This document shows positions 1 through 5,918 of a stretch of 8,777 nt of DNA, piece by piece. Both the position numbers and the translations under genes were made by a program. Below the pieces are notes generated by a model. That model worked only from the letters and a program-made list of their open reading frames with translations, ran no database searches and was not told where the DNA came from. The DNA comes from an uncultured Clostridia bacterium (GTDB lineage Bacteria > Bacillota > Clostridia > TANB77 > CAG-508), in NCBI GenBank assembly GCA_947624365.1, contig CANQJY010000042.1:1-8777 (forward strand), written 5' to 3'. Positions within the stretch are counted from its first letter, which is position 1, and each line of letters starts with the position of its first letter.

Positions 1-469
1 TCATCACTTCTTTGTTGGTTAATCTTTGAACAGTTTCTAAGAATACTCTTGCAATTTCATTAATTTCTGATACTCCAACTCCACCAAAAACTTCATAATC
101 TAAAACTAATCGGCAATCTGGTACTTTTCCAGAAATCACTGATGCGAAAAATCTAGCTTCTAACTCAGCTTCTTGTGTATTAGTAGCTGTTAAAAAATGG
201 TAAAACCCAACTTTTAAACCATTTTTCTTTGCATTTTCATAATTTAAATCAAAATATGCGTCTCTTATATTTCTTCCTTGACTTGCTTTTATGTATACGA
301 CTTCAATTCCACTATTCCTTACTTCTGCATAATCTATGTAACCTTGCCAATTACTAACATCAATCCCTTGATATATAGGGTCTGATAATGGACTAATAGC
401 ATATGAAGCATTCATAAAACTGAAAAACGTAATAATTATTGTAATAATAAATATTCTTTTAAATTTCAA
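1..469 (-). CDS. Secreted GH25 family lysozyme (1,4-beta-N-acetylmuramidase), C-terminal part beyond window edge
   Basis: This is predicted to hydrolyse the beta-1,4 bond between MurNAc and GlcNAc in peptidoglycan, outside the membrane. Numbering from the TTG start, residues 1-24 form a signal peptide: basic start, hydrophobic stretch IFIITIIITFFSF, probable cleavage after SYA. The GH25 fold begins at about residue 35 with GIDVSNWQG (catalytic-site Asp37), continues with YIKASQG, NGLKVGFYHF and then LVLDYE, which gives the family DxE pair Asp124 and Glu126. I read 156 residues; GH25 domains run to about 190, so only the end is missing. An ATG lies two codons upstream (475-473), but it abuts the GGAGGG motif with no spacing, whereas TTG at 469 has six bases, so TTG is the likelier start. 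It is the last visible gene of the deacetylase operon. The signal peptide argues for a host autolysin rather than a phage endolysin. The family call is firm; the biological role is inferred. Confidence 0.9.
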   Translation of the reverse strand, partial: MKFKRIFIITIIITFFSFMNASYAISPLSDPIYQGIDVSNWQGYIDYAEVRNSGIEVVYIKASQGRNIRDAYFDLNYENAKKNGLKVGFYHFLTATNTQEAELEARFFASVISGKVPDCRLVLDYEVFGGVGVSEINEIARVFLETVQRLTNKEVM

Positions 470-475
470 TTTCAT

Positions 476-481
476 CCCTCC
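476..481 (-). promoter_or_regulatory. Ribosome binding site GGAGGG of the GH25 lysozyme, deciding a TTG start
   Basis: On the minus strand GGAGGG is followed immediately by ATG AAA TTG. The ATG has zero spacing and could not be positioned properly, while the TTG has a normal six-base spacer. The site begins only four bases after the end of the hairpin at 486-520. Confidence 0.75.
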
Positions 482-485
482 AAAA

Positions 486-520
486 TAAAATATAGGGGTA
501 TATATAGCCCCTATATTTTA
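486..520 (-). terminator. Hairpin terminator or attenuator between the coiled-coil gene and the lysozyme gene
   Basis: A perfect 13-bp inverted repeat (486-498 with 508-520, GGGG/CCCC at the loop end) closes a 9-base loop. On the minus-strand transcript the arm ends in TTTTA and runs into TTTT, giving a U-rich tail typical of an intrinsic terminator. It starts five bases after the TAA of the upstream frame and ends four bases before the lysozyme ribosome binding site, leaving no room for a promoter after it. It may be a partial terminator that lowers lysozyme expression relative to the upstream genes. Confidence 0.8.
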
Positions 521-525
521 TTCCT

Positions 526-1515
526 TTATTCATATACTGTTACTTTTTTTACTATTACTTTTGAAAAATCATCTTCTTCATTTTCTAATGTTGCAATATG
601 GAATGTGCTTGATCTTTTTATGTTTAAATCCATTTGTGAAATATCTACCATAACTTTACTTGAAAAATCCATTCCAAGTGGTAGTGTTTTATTTCTATTA
701 TCATAATATATAATATTTGTAAATCCTAATATATCTTGCCCCTGTTTCACTGAAAGTTTATATAAATTTATGTTATTTCCTTCTTGTTTGCAAATTTCTT
801 TCATTTCCGTTTCTGGATTCATATTAAATACATTAAATTCATTTTCATCTATTTTTTCTCCTATAATTGCTTTATATACAGTTATATCTTCTGGAGATTG
901 TACTTTTCCAAAAGCATTTTTTATATTTTTAACAATTTGCTCTAAACTTAGTTTAAATCCAATTTGTCTTGTCATTTTAGTTATTTCTAGAATATGAAAT
1001 TTGTCTTTTTCTGTTTCTCGATGTAATTTGTTCCTTATTTTCTTAATCTTTGTACTATCTTCTGATATACCAGCAAAAATGTCAAATTCATCTTCTTCAT
1101 ATTCATCTTCATTTTCTCTTAATTCTTTTTTTAATAATTTTAAAATATTTTCTACATCTTTAGGTATTAAGGTATTTGTTTTCAGTTTATTTAATATATC
1201 CAATATGTTTGTAGTAGCAATATAAATACTATCCATCTCATCAACTGTTAATTCTTTTCTTTGTATCTTGTCTAAATTAATTCCATAATTTTCAAAGTCT
1301 TCAGAATAATCAAATGCTTTTTCAATTCTTTTTACAACACCAACTTCTTCTTCCTCTCCTTCTGGAAGAACTGCCATTTCATCTTTATTACTATATTTCC
1401 AAAATTCGAATATGCTTCTTTTATGTTTATCAATTTCTTCAATAAATCGTGTTGCATTTTCTATTTTCTTTTCCATGTTTTTATTTTTTAATTTGATAGC
1501 ATTAATATCCATCAC
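526..1515 (-). CDS. Unknown acidic, coiled-coil protein; probably the C-terminal half of the gene interrupted at 1711-1713
   Basis: I do not recognise a named family. The first start-type codons are GTG (1515-1513) followed by ATG (1512-1510), and neither has a Shine-Dalgarno-like motif upstream (the preceding bases are AAAAAATATA). The 329-residue frame has no signal peptide or membrane segment. Residues 1-45 look like a coiled coil or helical bundle, 50-57 are acidic (PEGEEEEV), a second acidic stretch lies near residues 134-148 (ENEDEYEEDEFDIF), and the C-terminal 120 residues have the alternating hydrophobic pattern of a folded beta-rich domain. The frame stays open upstream for 65 further codons to the stop codon of the preceding frame. 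I therefore infer that it is normally translated as the continuation of 1711-2826 and is not an independent gene. If the stop is real, this half may be untranslated. It ends with TAA just before a hairpin. Confidence 0.6.
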   Translation of the reverse strand: MMDINAIKLKNKNMEKKIENATRFIEEIDKHKRSIFEFWKYSNKDEMAVLPEGEEEEVGVVKRIEKAFDYSEDFENYGINLDKIQRKELTVDEMDSIYIATTNILDILNKLKTNTLIPKDVENILKLLKKELRENEDEYEEDEFDIFAGISEDSTKIKKIRNKLHRETEKDKFHILEITKMTRQIGFKLSLEQIVKNIKNAFGKVQSPEDITVYKAIIGEKIDENEFNVFNMNPETEMKEICKQEGNNINLYKLSVKQGQDILGFTNIIYYDNRNKTLPLGMDFSSKVMVDISQMDLNIKRSSTFHIATLENEEDDFSKVIVKKVTVYE

Positions 1516-1713
1516 TATATTTTTTAATTTTGTTTCTTCTTGTTCTAATTCTTTGTATTTTTTTATTAATTCTTCTATTGTATATCTTTTACTACCATAT
1601 TCTTCTTTTAATATTGGTTCTTCTTGTTTTTCTGGAATTATTTCTTCTTCTACTTCTACATCTTGCTTTATTTTTTTATTATTTTCTTTTTGCTTTTTCT
1701 TCTTTTTATTTTA
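1516..1713 (-). other. In-frame junction: one TAA followed by 65 open codons with no start, linking two frames
   Basis: Read on the minus strand, the frame of the upstream protein ends FFGKFKYYFK, then TAA (1713-1711), then continues in the same frame without another stop into the downstream frame. The 65 linker codons encode a Lys/Glu-rich segment: a basic cluster NKKKKKQKENNKK, then DVEVEEEIIPEKQEEPILK, then the heptad-like EELIKKYKELEQEETKLKN. There is no ATG, GTG or TTG in it and no ribosome binding site. A GAA/AAA-rich, stop-free stretch directly abutting both frames is what a single interrupted gene would look like. Because the frame is unchanged, a substitution rather than an indel would have created the stop. 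Confidence 0.75.
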
Positions 1714-2826
1714 TTTAAAATAATATTTGAATTTTCCAAAAAACGTTTTTTTACATTCTAGAAAAGTAGAAATTTGTTTTTCTTTTTCAAGATATTCGAT
1801 ATCTTGAACACCTGCAAGTTGTTTAAGTTCTTCTAATTTTTTTAAATCTTTTTCTAGTTCTATTGCTACTTCTTGTTTTGCATTTATACAAAAAGCATAC
1901 TGCTCTTTAATAAAATTAGCCATTTCACCATATTCAATTTTTTTATCTTTAAAGCGATATTCTAATATTCCTTTTGAACTTACATCTGTTTTAAATTCAA
2001 AATAATTCGGTATTTCTGTTTGCATAATGAACATTGCTTTTAATAGTTTGTATAAATGATTTGCCTCTATATTATTTTTTAATACTATACGATATAAGCT
2101 TTTTATTTTTCCATATATACATGTTTCTCCTATTATATGGATGCTTAAATTGTCTTTTTCATTATATACTTCATATATTGATGGCCATTCTTTTGTAAAT
2201 AGCCATAAATAATTTTCAATATCTTCAAATGCTTCTTTGCTTAAATATCTTCTAGAATAATCAACACCTATAACTGGTACATATACCATATTTGCACTGT
2301 TGTTCTCTAATTTCTTTTTTAATAAATAGAAAAATGCTGAATACTCACTATCTGTTGTTGGCACAATCATAAAATATTTATTTGTTGCTTCTGAATAATA
2401 TATTTGCCATAAATAATTTCCTTCAAATTTTACTTTGAATGGTATTTCTTTTGATAAGTTATTTTGTTCTTCTTCCATTTTTTCAATATCTTCAATACTT
2501 ACTTGTTTTAACATATTTAAGAACACTGTATATTTTAATATATTTTCTTCATTTTGACTATCCAGATATTGTAATAAAGGTCTTGCTTTTTTATATCTTT
2601 CTTCTAAGTCATCTAGTCTGTTTGTTGGTGACATTAAAATTTGAATTTGATTAACTGGAATATATCTGTATTGTTTATATTGTTTTTCATCATAACCTCT
2701 TGGAACACGGTAATTCAATGGTTCGTATTCCAAAATATCTTTTGGTAATTTATCTAATGATAATCCTAAATATTCCAATTTTTGTTCAATTTCTGGTTCT
2801 AGATTTAGCTTCTTTTTTCTTGGCAC
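1711..2826 (-). CDS. Unknown cytoplasmic coiled-coil protein, N-terminal half of a gene ending at an in-frame TAA
   Basis: I do not recognise this family. The chosen start is GTG (2826-2824), giving MPRKKKLNLEPEIEQ, because AAGGGAG (2841-2835) lies eight bases before it; a TTG six codons upstream would overlap that motif. The product is 371 residues with no signal peptide or membrane segment. It has a basic N-terminus, then GYDEKQYKQYRYIP (about residues 44-57), and a helical EDIEKMEEEQNNLSKEI stretch. A central mixed alpha/beta region follows, including FEGNYLWQIYYSEATNKYFM and VDYSRRYLSKEAFEDIENYLW. A long charged helix occupies the last 70 residues and ends in the basic FFGKFKYYFK. The ribosome binding site overlaps the TGA of the deacetylase gene, so the two are co-transcribed and probably coupled in translation. 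The frame continues past its TAA into the next frame without interruption, so the full gene was probably about 766 codons. Confidence 0.75.
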   Translation of the reverse strand: MPRKKKLNLEPEIEQKLEYLGLSLDKLPKDILEYEPLNYRVPRGYDEKQYKQYRYIPVNQIQILMSPTNRLDDLEERYKKARPLLQYLDSQNEENILKYTVFLNMLKQVSIEDIEKMEEEQNNLSKEIPFKVKFEGNYLWQIYYSEATNKYFMIVPTTDSEYSAFFYLLKKKLENNSANMVYVPVIGVDYSRRYLSKEAFEDIENYLWLFTKEWPSIYEVYNEKDNLSIHIIGETCIYGKIKSLYRIVLKNNIEANHLYKLLKAMFIMQTEIPNYFEFKTDVSSKGILEYRFKDKKIEYGEMANFIKEQYAFCINAKQEVAIELEKDLKKLEELKQLAGVQDIEYLEKEKQISTFLECKKTFFGKFKYYFK

Positions 2827-2834
2827 TTTAATAA

Positions 2835-2841
2835 CTCCCTT
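2835..2841 (-). promoter_or_regulatory. Ribosome binding site AAGGGAG deciding a GTG start at 2826
   Basis: AAGGGAG on the minus strand overlaps the last base of the deacetylase TGA stop codon and is spaced eight bases from GTG (2826-2824). It supports the GTG start over the TTG at 2844, which would place this motif inside the coding region. Confidence 0.75.
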
Positions 2842-3770
2842 CAAAAAATATCATAAAATGTTTTAAATTCATATCCTTGTTCTGCCAAATAATCAATAAT
2901 TTTGGGTAACATTTCTGCTGTTATTTTTTTTGCTTGTGCATCATGCATTAAAACAACAATACTATTTTTTTCTGCTGATGTAACTTGCAATCTGTTCATA
3001 ATATATTCTGCCGTTGGTTGACTTGTTTCTGCATCTCCTGATAAACAATTCCAATCAATATTATATATTTCGTTTTGCAACAATAGTTCTTTTGCTTGCT
3101 TTTTTATTTCTGCATATTTTCCTCCTGCATATCCTCCTGGAAATCTAAATAAATGTGAATTAAAATCTGGCTCACCTATTGCAGTTTTTATGGCTTCATT
3201 TGTTTGGTTGTATTCATCTAATACAGTTTGAGGAGATGAATATATTGCAGAATACACATGAGAATACCCATGATTTGCAATGTAATGTCCTTCCTCAAAT
3301 ACTTGTTTTACTGTTTCTGGTAATTTTTGTACATTTGATCCTAACATAAAAAATGTTGCTTTTATATTTTTTTCTTTTAATGTTTGTAAAATTGTTGGTG
3401 TTACAGATGATGGTCCATCATCAAATGTTAGAAATGCTCTTTTTGTTTCTGAATGAAATATACTATCAAATTTTTGCTTTGCTTCTTCAGTTACTTGTGG
3501 TAATCTTTCCTTTCTGCGTTGTTCTTCCGCTAATCTTTGCTCTTCCTCTATTCGCTTTTGTTCATCTTGATAACTAATAACTTCTTCTTCATATGCTTTT
3601 GCTTTTTGTAATTCTTTTATATTTTTTGACAAAAGCACTATAATTATAATTAAAATAATTGCAAAGATTAATAACATTACTGATATTTGTTTCTTTCTTT
3701 TTTGATTGTGATACTCTATATCTCTTAGCGTCAACATATATAAATACATGTTTTCTCGTTTCTTTTTCAT
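2841..3770 (-). CDS. Membrane-anchored polysaccharide (peptidoglycan) deacetylase, NodB/CE4 family
   Basis: This is predicted to remove N-acetyl groups from peptidoglycan or another envelope amino sugar, outside the membrane, with a bound metal. In order: a basic cytoplasmic N-terminus (1-30); one membrane helix (about 31-48, VMLLIFAIILIIIIVLL); a charged coiled-coil stalk (about 50-100, EEEQRLAEEQRRKE); and a NodB domain (about 110-309). CE4 motifs are visible: TFDDGP (115-120, Asp117 and Asp118), HGYSH (metal ligands His167 and His171), RFPGG (209-213), IDWNCLSGDA (238-247) and LMHD (274-277, His276). The catalytic set is complete, so it should be active. The start at 3770 has GAAGGA ten bases upstream; an ATG at 3780, in another frame, abuts that motif. 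Its own promoter precedes it, and it is followed by the coiled-coil gene and a lysozyme, so it heads a wall-modifying operon. Deacetylation often alters lysozyme sensitivity. The exact substrate cannot be read from the sequence. Confidence 0.93.
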   Translation of the reverse strand: MKKKRENMYLYMLTLRDIEYHNQKRKKQISVMLLIFAIILIIIIVLLSKNIKELQKAKAYEEEVISYQDEQKRIEEEQRLAEEQRRKERLPQVTEEAKQKFDSIFHSETKRAFLTFDDGPSSVTPTILQTLKEKNIKATFFMLGSNVQKLPETVKQVFEEGHYIANHGYSHVYSAIYSSPQTVLDEYNQTNEAIKTAIGEPDFNSHLFRFPGGYAGGKYAEIKKQAKELLLQNEIYNIDWNCLSGDAETSQPTAEYIMNRLQVTSAEKNSIVVLMHDAQAKKITAEMLPKIIDYLAEQGYEFKTFYDIF

Positions 3771-3808
3771 CGTTTTTCATTCCTTCATTTCCAACAAATT
3801 ACTACATT

Positions 3809-3837
3809 ATTATACACCTTTTTTTTGAATGTATCAA
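3809..3837 (-). promoter_or_regulatory. Sigma-A-type promoter of the deacetylase operon
   Basis: On the minus strand TTGATA (3837-3832) and a perfect TATAAT (3814-3809) are separated by exactly 17 bases that include an A8 tract. Transcription would begin near 3802, giving a leader of about 30 bases before the ATG at 3770. It lies after the metG terminator, so the operon is transcribed separately from metG. Confidence 0.85.
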
Positions 3838-3847
3838 TCCTAAACAT

Positions 3848-3881
3848 AAAGAACTTCAATAAAATTTTACTGAAGTTCTTT
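3848..3881 (-). terminator. Hairpin terminator after metG
   Basis: An 11-bp perfect inverted repeat (AAAGAACTTCA at 3848-3858 with TGAAGTTCTTT at 3871-3881) encloses a 12-base loop, twelve bases after the metG TAA. The minus-strand tail is only moderately U-rich (TTTATGTTT), so termination may be incomplete. Confidence 0.7.
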
Positions 3882-3892
3882 TGTATATATAT

Positions 3893-5470
3893 TTAATTAC
3901 CTTTCATAATATTTTTTAGATATTCTATTTCTTCATCTGCTTTTAGACGCATAAAGATTGGTTCACCTTGTGGAATTACCTGTATATTTTCTAATTTAAT
4001 ATTTGTTTTTAATGTATCCCACATTTGAAGTTTTTTGTCTTTAATTCCAATTTGATTAAAAATGTTTTGAGCCGTATCTTTCATAAAAGGTGAAATTAAA
4101 ATTGCAATTTTTCTTATATATTCTATTAAATGATACATGCTAGAAGCTAATTTTTCTGTTTCTTGTTCTTTTGCTAATTGCCATGGTGCTGTTTCATCAA
4201 TATATTTATTTGTTCTGGCTATTAATTGCCAAATTTCTTTTAAGCTATCTGCAATTTCAAAATTTTCTATTTTTTCTTCAAATTGTATGATTTGATTTTG
4301 TGCTTCTTTTTCAAATTGTTCATCTATAGGATTTGCATGTGTTTGATTTTCTGGAACTTTTCCGTCAAAGTATTTGTTAACCATTGATACAGTTCTATTT
4401 ACAAGATTGCTTAAATCATTGCATAAATCGAAATTGTATCTTTCTATAAATGCTTCTGGTGAAAAAATTCCATCTTGATTAACAGGCATTTCCCTTAGTA
4501 AAAAATATCTTGTGGCATCTAATCCATAGCGTTCAACTAAAGTTTCTGGATAAATAACATTTCCTTTTGATTTTGACATTTTACCATCTTTCATTACAAT
4601 CCAGTTGTGTACTAATATTGTTTTAGGAAGTGGCAAATTTAATGCCATTAAGAATATTGGCCAATATATTAAATGGAAACGAGCAATGTCTTTCCCAACT
4701 ATTTGAACATTTGCTGGCCAGTATTTTTTTAATAATGTATCATCTTCTGATAAATATCCTAATGCTGTTATATAATTTAATAATGCATCTAACCATACAT
4801 ATACTACATGTTTTGGGTCTGATAATACAGGAATTCCCCAGTCAAATTTAGTTCTTGTTACACATAAATCTTCTAATCCTGGTTTTATAAAATTATTAAT
4901 CATTTCTGTTTTGTGATATTCTGGTTTAATAAAATCTGGATGAGTTTCATAGTATTCAAGTAGACGATCCGCATATTTTTTCATATTGAAAAAATATGCT
5001 TCTTCTTCCATTTTTATAACATCTCTTCCGCAATCTGGGCATTTGCCATTTACTAATTGTGTTTCTGTAAAATATGTTTCGCAAGGAACACAGTACATGC
5101 CTTCATATTTTCCTTTATAAATATCACCTTGTGCTAATAATCTTTCAAACACTTTCTGTACAATTACTTCATGGCGTTTTTCTGTAGTTTGAATAAAATC
5201 ATTATACTCTATTTCCATAGTTTTCCATAATTTTTTTGCCATGTCTGCCATTTCATCTACATATTCTTTTGGTTCTTTTCCGTTTTTCATTGCCACTTGT
5301 TGTATCTTTTGCCCATGTTCATCTGTTCCAGTTAATAAATATGTGTCTTTATTTTTTAATTGATTTAACTTTTTTAGACTATCTGCTAATACCGTTGTAT
5401 ATGCTGTTCCTATATGAAATTTACCACTTGGATAATATATGGGTGTGGTAATATAAAATGTATCTTTCAT
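3893..5470 (-). CDS. metG: Methionyl-tRNA synthetase, short form without C-terminal tRNA-binding domain
   Basis: This cytoplasmic class I aminoacyl-tRNA synthetase joins methionine to tRNA-Met using ATP and supplies both initiation and elongation. The Rossmann catalytic domain starts at YITTPIYYPSGKFHIGTAY, with the HIGH-box equivalent HIGT at 19-22. A zinc-binding knuckle has two CxxC pairs (Cys127/Cys130 and Cys144/Cys147). The KMSKS loop is MKDGKMSKSKGN (KMSKS at 297-301). The rest, from about 345 to 500, is the helical anticodon-binding domain. At 525 residues it stops right after that domain; many Firmicutes enzymes are about 650 residues because they carry an extra OB-fold tRNA-binding domain. 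A terminator follows within 12 bases, so this looks natural rather than a frameshift. GAGGGG (5482-5477) sits six bases before the ATG. The leader is too short for a T-box or S-box riboswitch. Confidence 0.98.
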   Translation of the reverse strand: MKDTFYITTPIYYPSGKFHIGTAYTTVLADSLKKLNQLKNKDTYLLTGTDEHGQKIQQVAMKNGKEPKEYVDEMADMAKKLWKTMEIEYNDFIQTTEKRHEVIVQKVFERLLAQGDIYKGKYEGMYCVPCETYFTETQLVNGKCPDCGRDVIKMEEEAYFFNMKKYADRLLEYYETHPDFIKPEYHKTEMINNFIKPGLEDLCVTRTKFDWGIPVLSDPKHVVYVWLDALLNYITALGYLSEDDTLLKKYWPANVQIVGKDIARFHLIYWPIFLMALNLPLPKTILVHNWIVMKDGKMSKSKGNVIYPETLVERYGLDATRYFLLREMPVNQDGIFSPEAFIERYNFDLCNDLSNLVNRTVSMVNKYFDGKVPENQTHANPIDEQFEKEAQNQIIQFEEKIENFEIADSLKEIWQLIARTNKYIDETAPWQLAKEQETEKLASSMYHLIEYIRKIAILISPFMKDTAQNIFNQIGIKDKKLQMWDTLKTNIKLENIQVIPQGEPIFMRLKADEEIEYLKNIMKGN

Positions 5471-5495
5471 CTCTATCCCCTCTATTCGTTACATA

Positions 5496-5550
5496 ATTAT
5501 ATCATGTGTATCTTGATTATAATCTATACTAAATTGCCCCTCTTTGTCAA
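5496..5550 (-). promoter_or_regulatory. Promoter region of metG, two candidate sigma-A promoters
   Basis: Candidate one has a perfect -35 TTGACA (5550-5545), a 16-base spacer and TATAGA (5528-5523), giving a leader of about 46 bases. Candidate two is an extended -10, TGATATAAT (5504-5496), without a recognisable -35, giving a leader of about 19 bases. I cannot tell which is used; both could be. Confidence 0.65.
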
Positions 5551-5588
5551 GAAATTTAGTCAAATTTATTGTTTTTTTATAAATAGAA

Positions 5589-5617
5589 TTGATTTTATAT
5601 TATTCAAGTGATATAAT
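5589..5617 (+). promoter_or_regulatory. Sigma-A-type promoter of the 69-residue small gene
   Basis: TTGATT (5589-5594), a 17-base spacer and TATAAT (5612-5617), preceded by TG in the extended -10 arrangement TGATATAAT. Transcription would start near 5624, leaving a leader of about 33 bases. The promoter is divergent from the metG promoters. Confidence 0.85.
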
Positions 5618-5641
5618 ACTATTACTCAACTTATATCGTGC

Positions 5642-5648
5642 AAGGAGG
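5642..5648 (+). promoter_or_regulatory. Strong ribosome binding site AAGGAGG of the small gene
   Basis: A consensus AAGGAGG eight bases before ATG 5657. Together with the promoter and terminator it shows that this short plus-strand frame is a real gene and not chance. Confidence 0.9.
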
Positions 5649-5656
5649 GATAATCG

Positions 5657-5866
5657 ATGAAAGGAAAAAGGTTGGAATCAAATTGGAAAACTTTCCAAGA
5701 TGAGCATCCAGAAATCAAAGTTGTTCGGAATCCAATAACTAAAAAAATCCTATCTATTCGTATCTCAGAAGATATTGAGTCATACTTTATCATTTACAAC
5801 CGTAAAACAGTAAAACTTCTGGATTTTGTGACTGTTAACGGGGAACATTTTTATTTTCCTCGTTAA
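5657..5866 (+). CDS. Small protein of unknown function, 69 residues, monocistronic
   Basis: I do not recognise this protein. It is a complete 69-residue frame with a consensus ribosome binding site, a near-consensus promoter and a strong terminator, all its own. The product has a basic helical N-terminus (MKGKRLESNWKTF). It then alternates hydrophobic and polar residues as in a small beta-rich domain (VVRNPITKKILSIRI, ESYFIIYNRKTVKLLDFVTV) and ends GEHFYFPR. There is no signal peptide, membrane helix or cysteine, so a soluble cytoplasmic protein is likely. It stands alone on the plus strand between metG (divergent) and polC (convergent). Its codons are less AT-biased than its neighbours: I count 19 of 69 ending in G or C, against about 10 of 70 in a matching stretch of polC, which may hint at a different origin, though the sample is small. 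Function unknown. Confidence 0.85.
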   Translation: MKGKRLESNWKTFQDEHPEIKVVRNPITKKILSIRISEDIESYFIIYNRKTVKLLDFVTVNGEHFYFPR

Positions 5867-5877
5867 TAAAACCTTGC

Positions 5878-5914
5878 AAAAAAGTATGTGTTTTTTTATT
5901 ACACATACTTTTTT
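5878..5914. terminator. Bidirectional terminator shared by the small gene and polC
   Basis: A perfect 14-bp stem (5878-5891 with 5901-5914, core GTATGTGT/ACACATAC) has a 9-base loop. The A6 on one side and T7 on the other give a U-tract in both directions. It lies 11 bases after the small gene's TAA and four bases after the polC stop codon on the other strand. Confidence 0.92.
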
Positions 5915-5918
5915 TATA

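Noticed and set aside
1..469. Lysozyme as a phage endolysin marking a prophage
   Set aside because: It has a signal peptide, no holin or phage structural genes are nearby, and it sits in an operon with a deacetylase.
1412..1723. Plus-strand frame of 103 codons rich in Phe, Leu and Ser, resembling a membrane protein
   Set aside because: It is the complement of a Lys/Glu-rich coding region; no ribosome binding site or promoter supports it, and such hydrophobic antisense frames recur opposite AT-rich genes.
1711..1730. Programmed frameshift near the TAA
   Set aside because: The downstream frame is already the zero frame, so a shift would lead out of it; TTTTAAATAA also lacks a canonical slippery heptamer. 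A nonsense codon or readthrough fits better.
3589..3780. Overlapping 63-codon minus-strand frame starting with ATG at 3780
   Set aside because: It overlaps the deacetylase in another frame, its ATG abuts the GAAGGA motif without spacing, and the deacetylase frame has clear CE4 motifs. It is a shadow frame.
5471..5545. T-box or SAM riboswitch upstream of metG
   Set aside because: The leader from either candidate promoter is about 19 or 46 bases, far too short, and has no T-box motif or terminator/antiterminator pair.
5541..5566. Second TTGAC-like element upstream of the metG -35 as an additional promoter
   Set aside because: No reasonable -10 is found 16-18 bases downstream of it.
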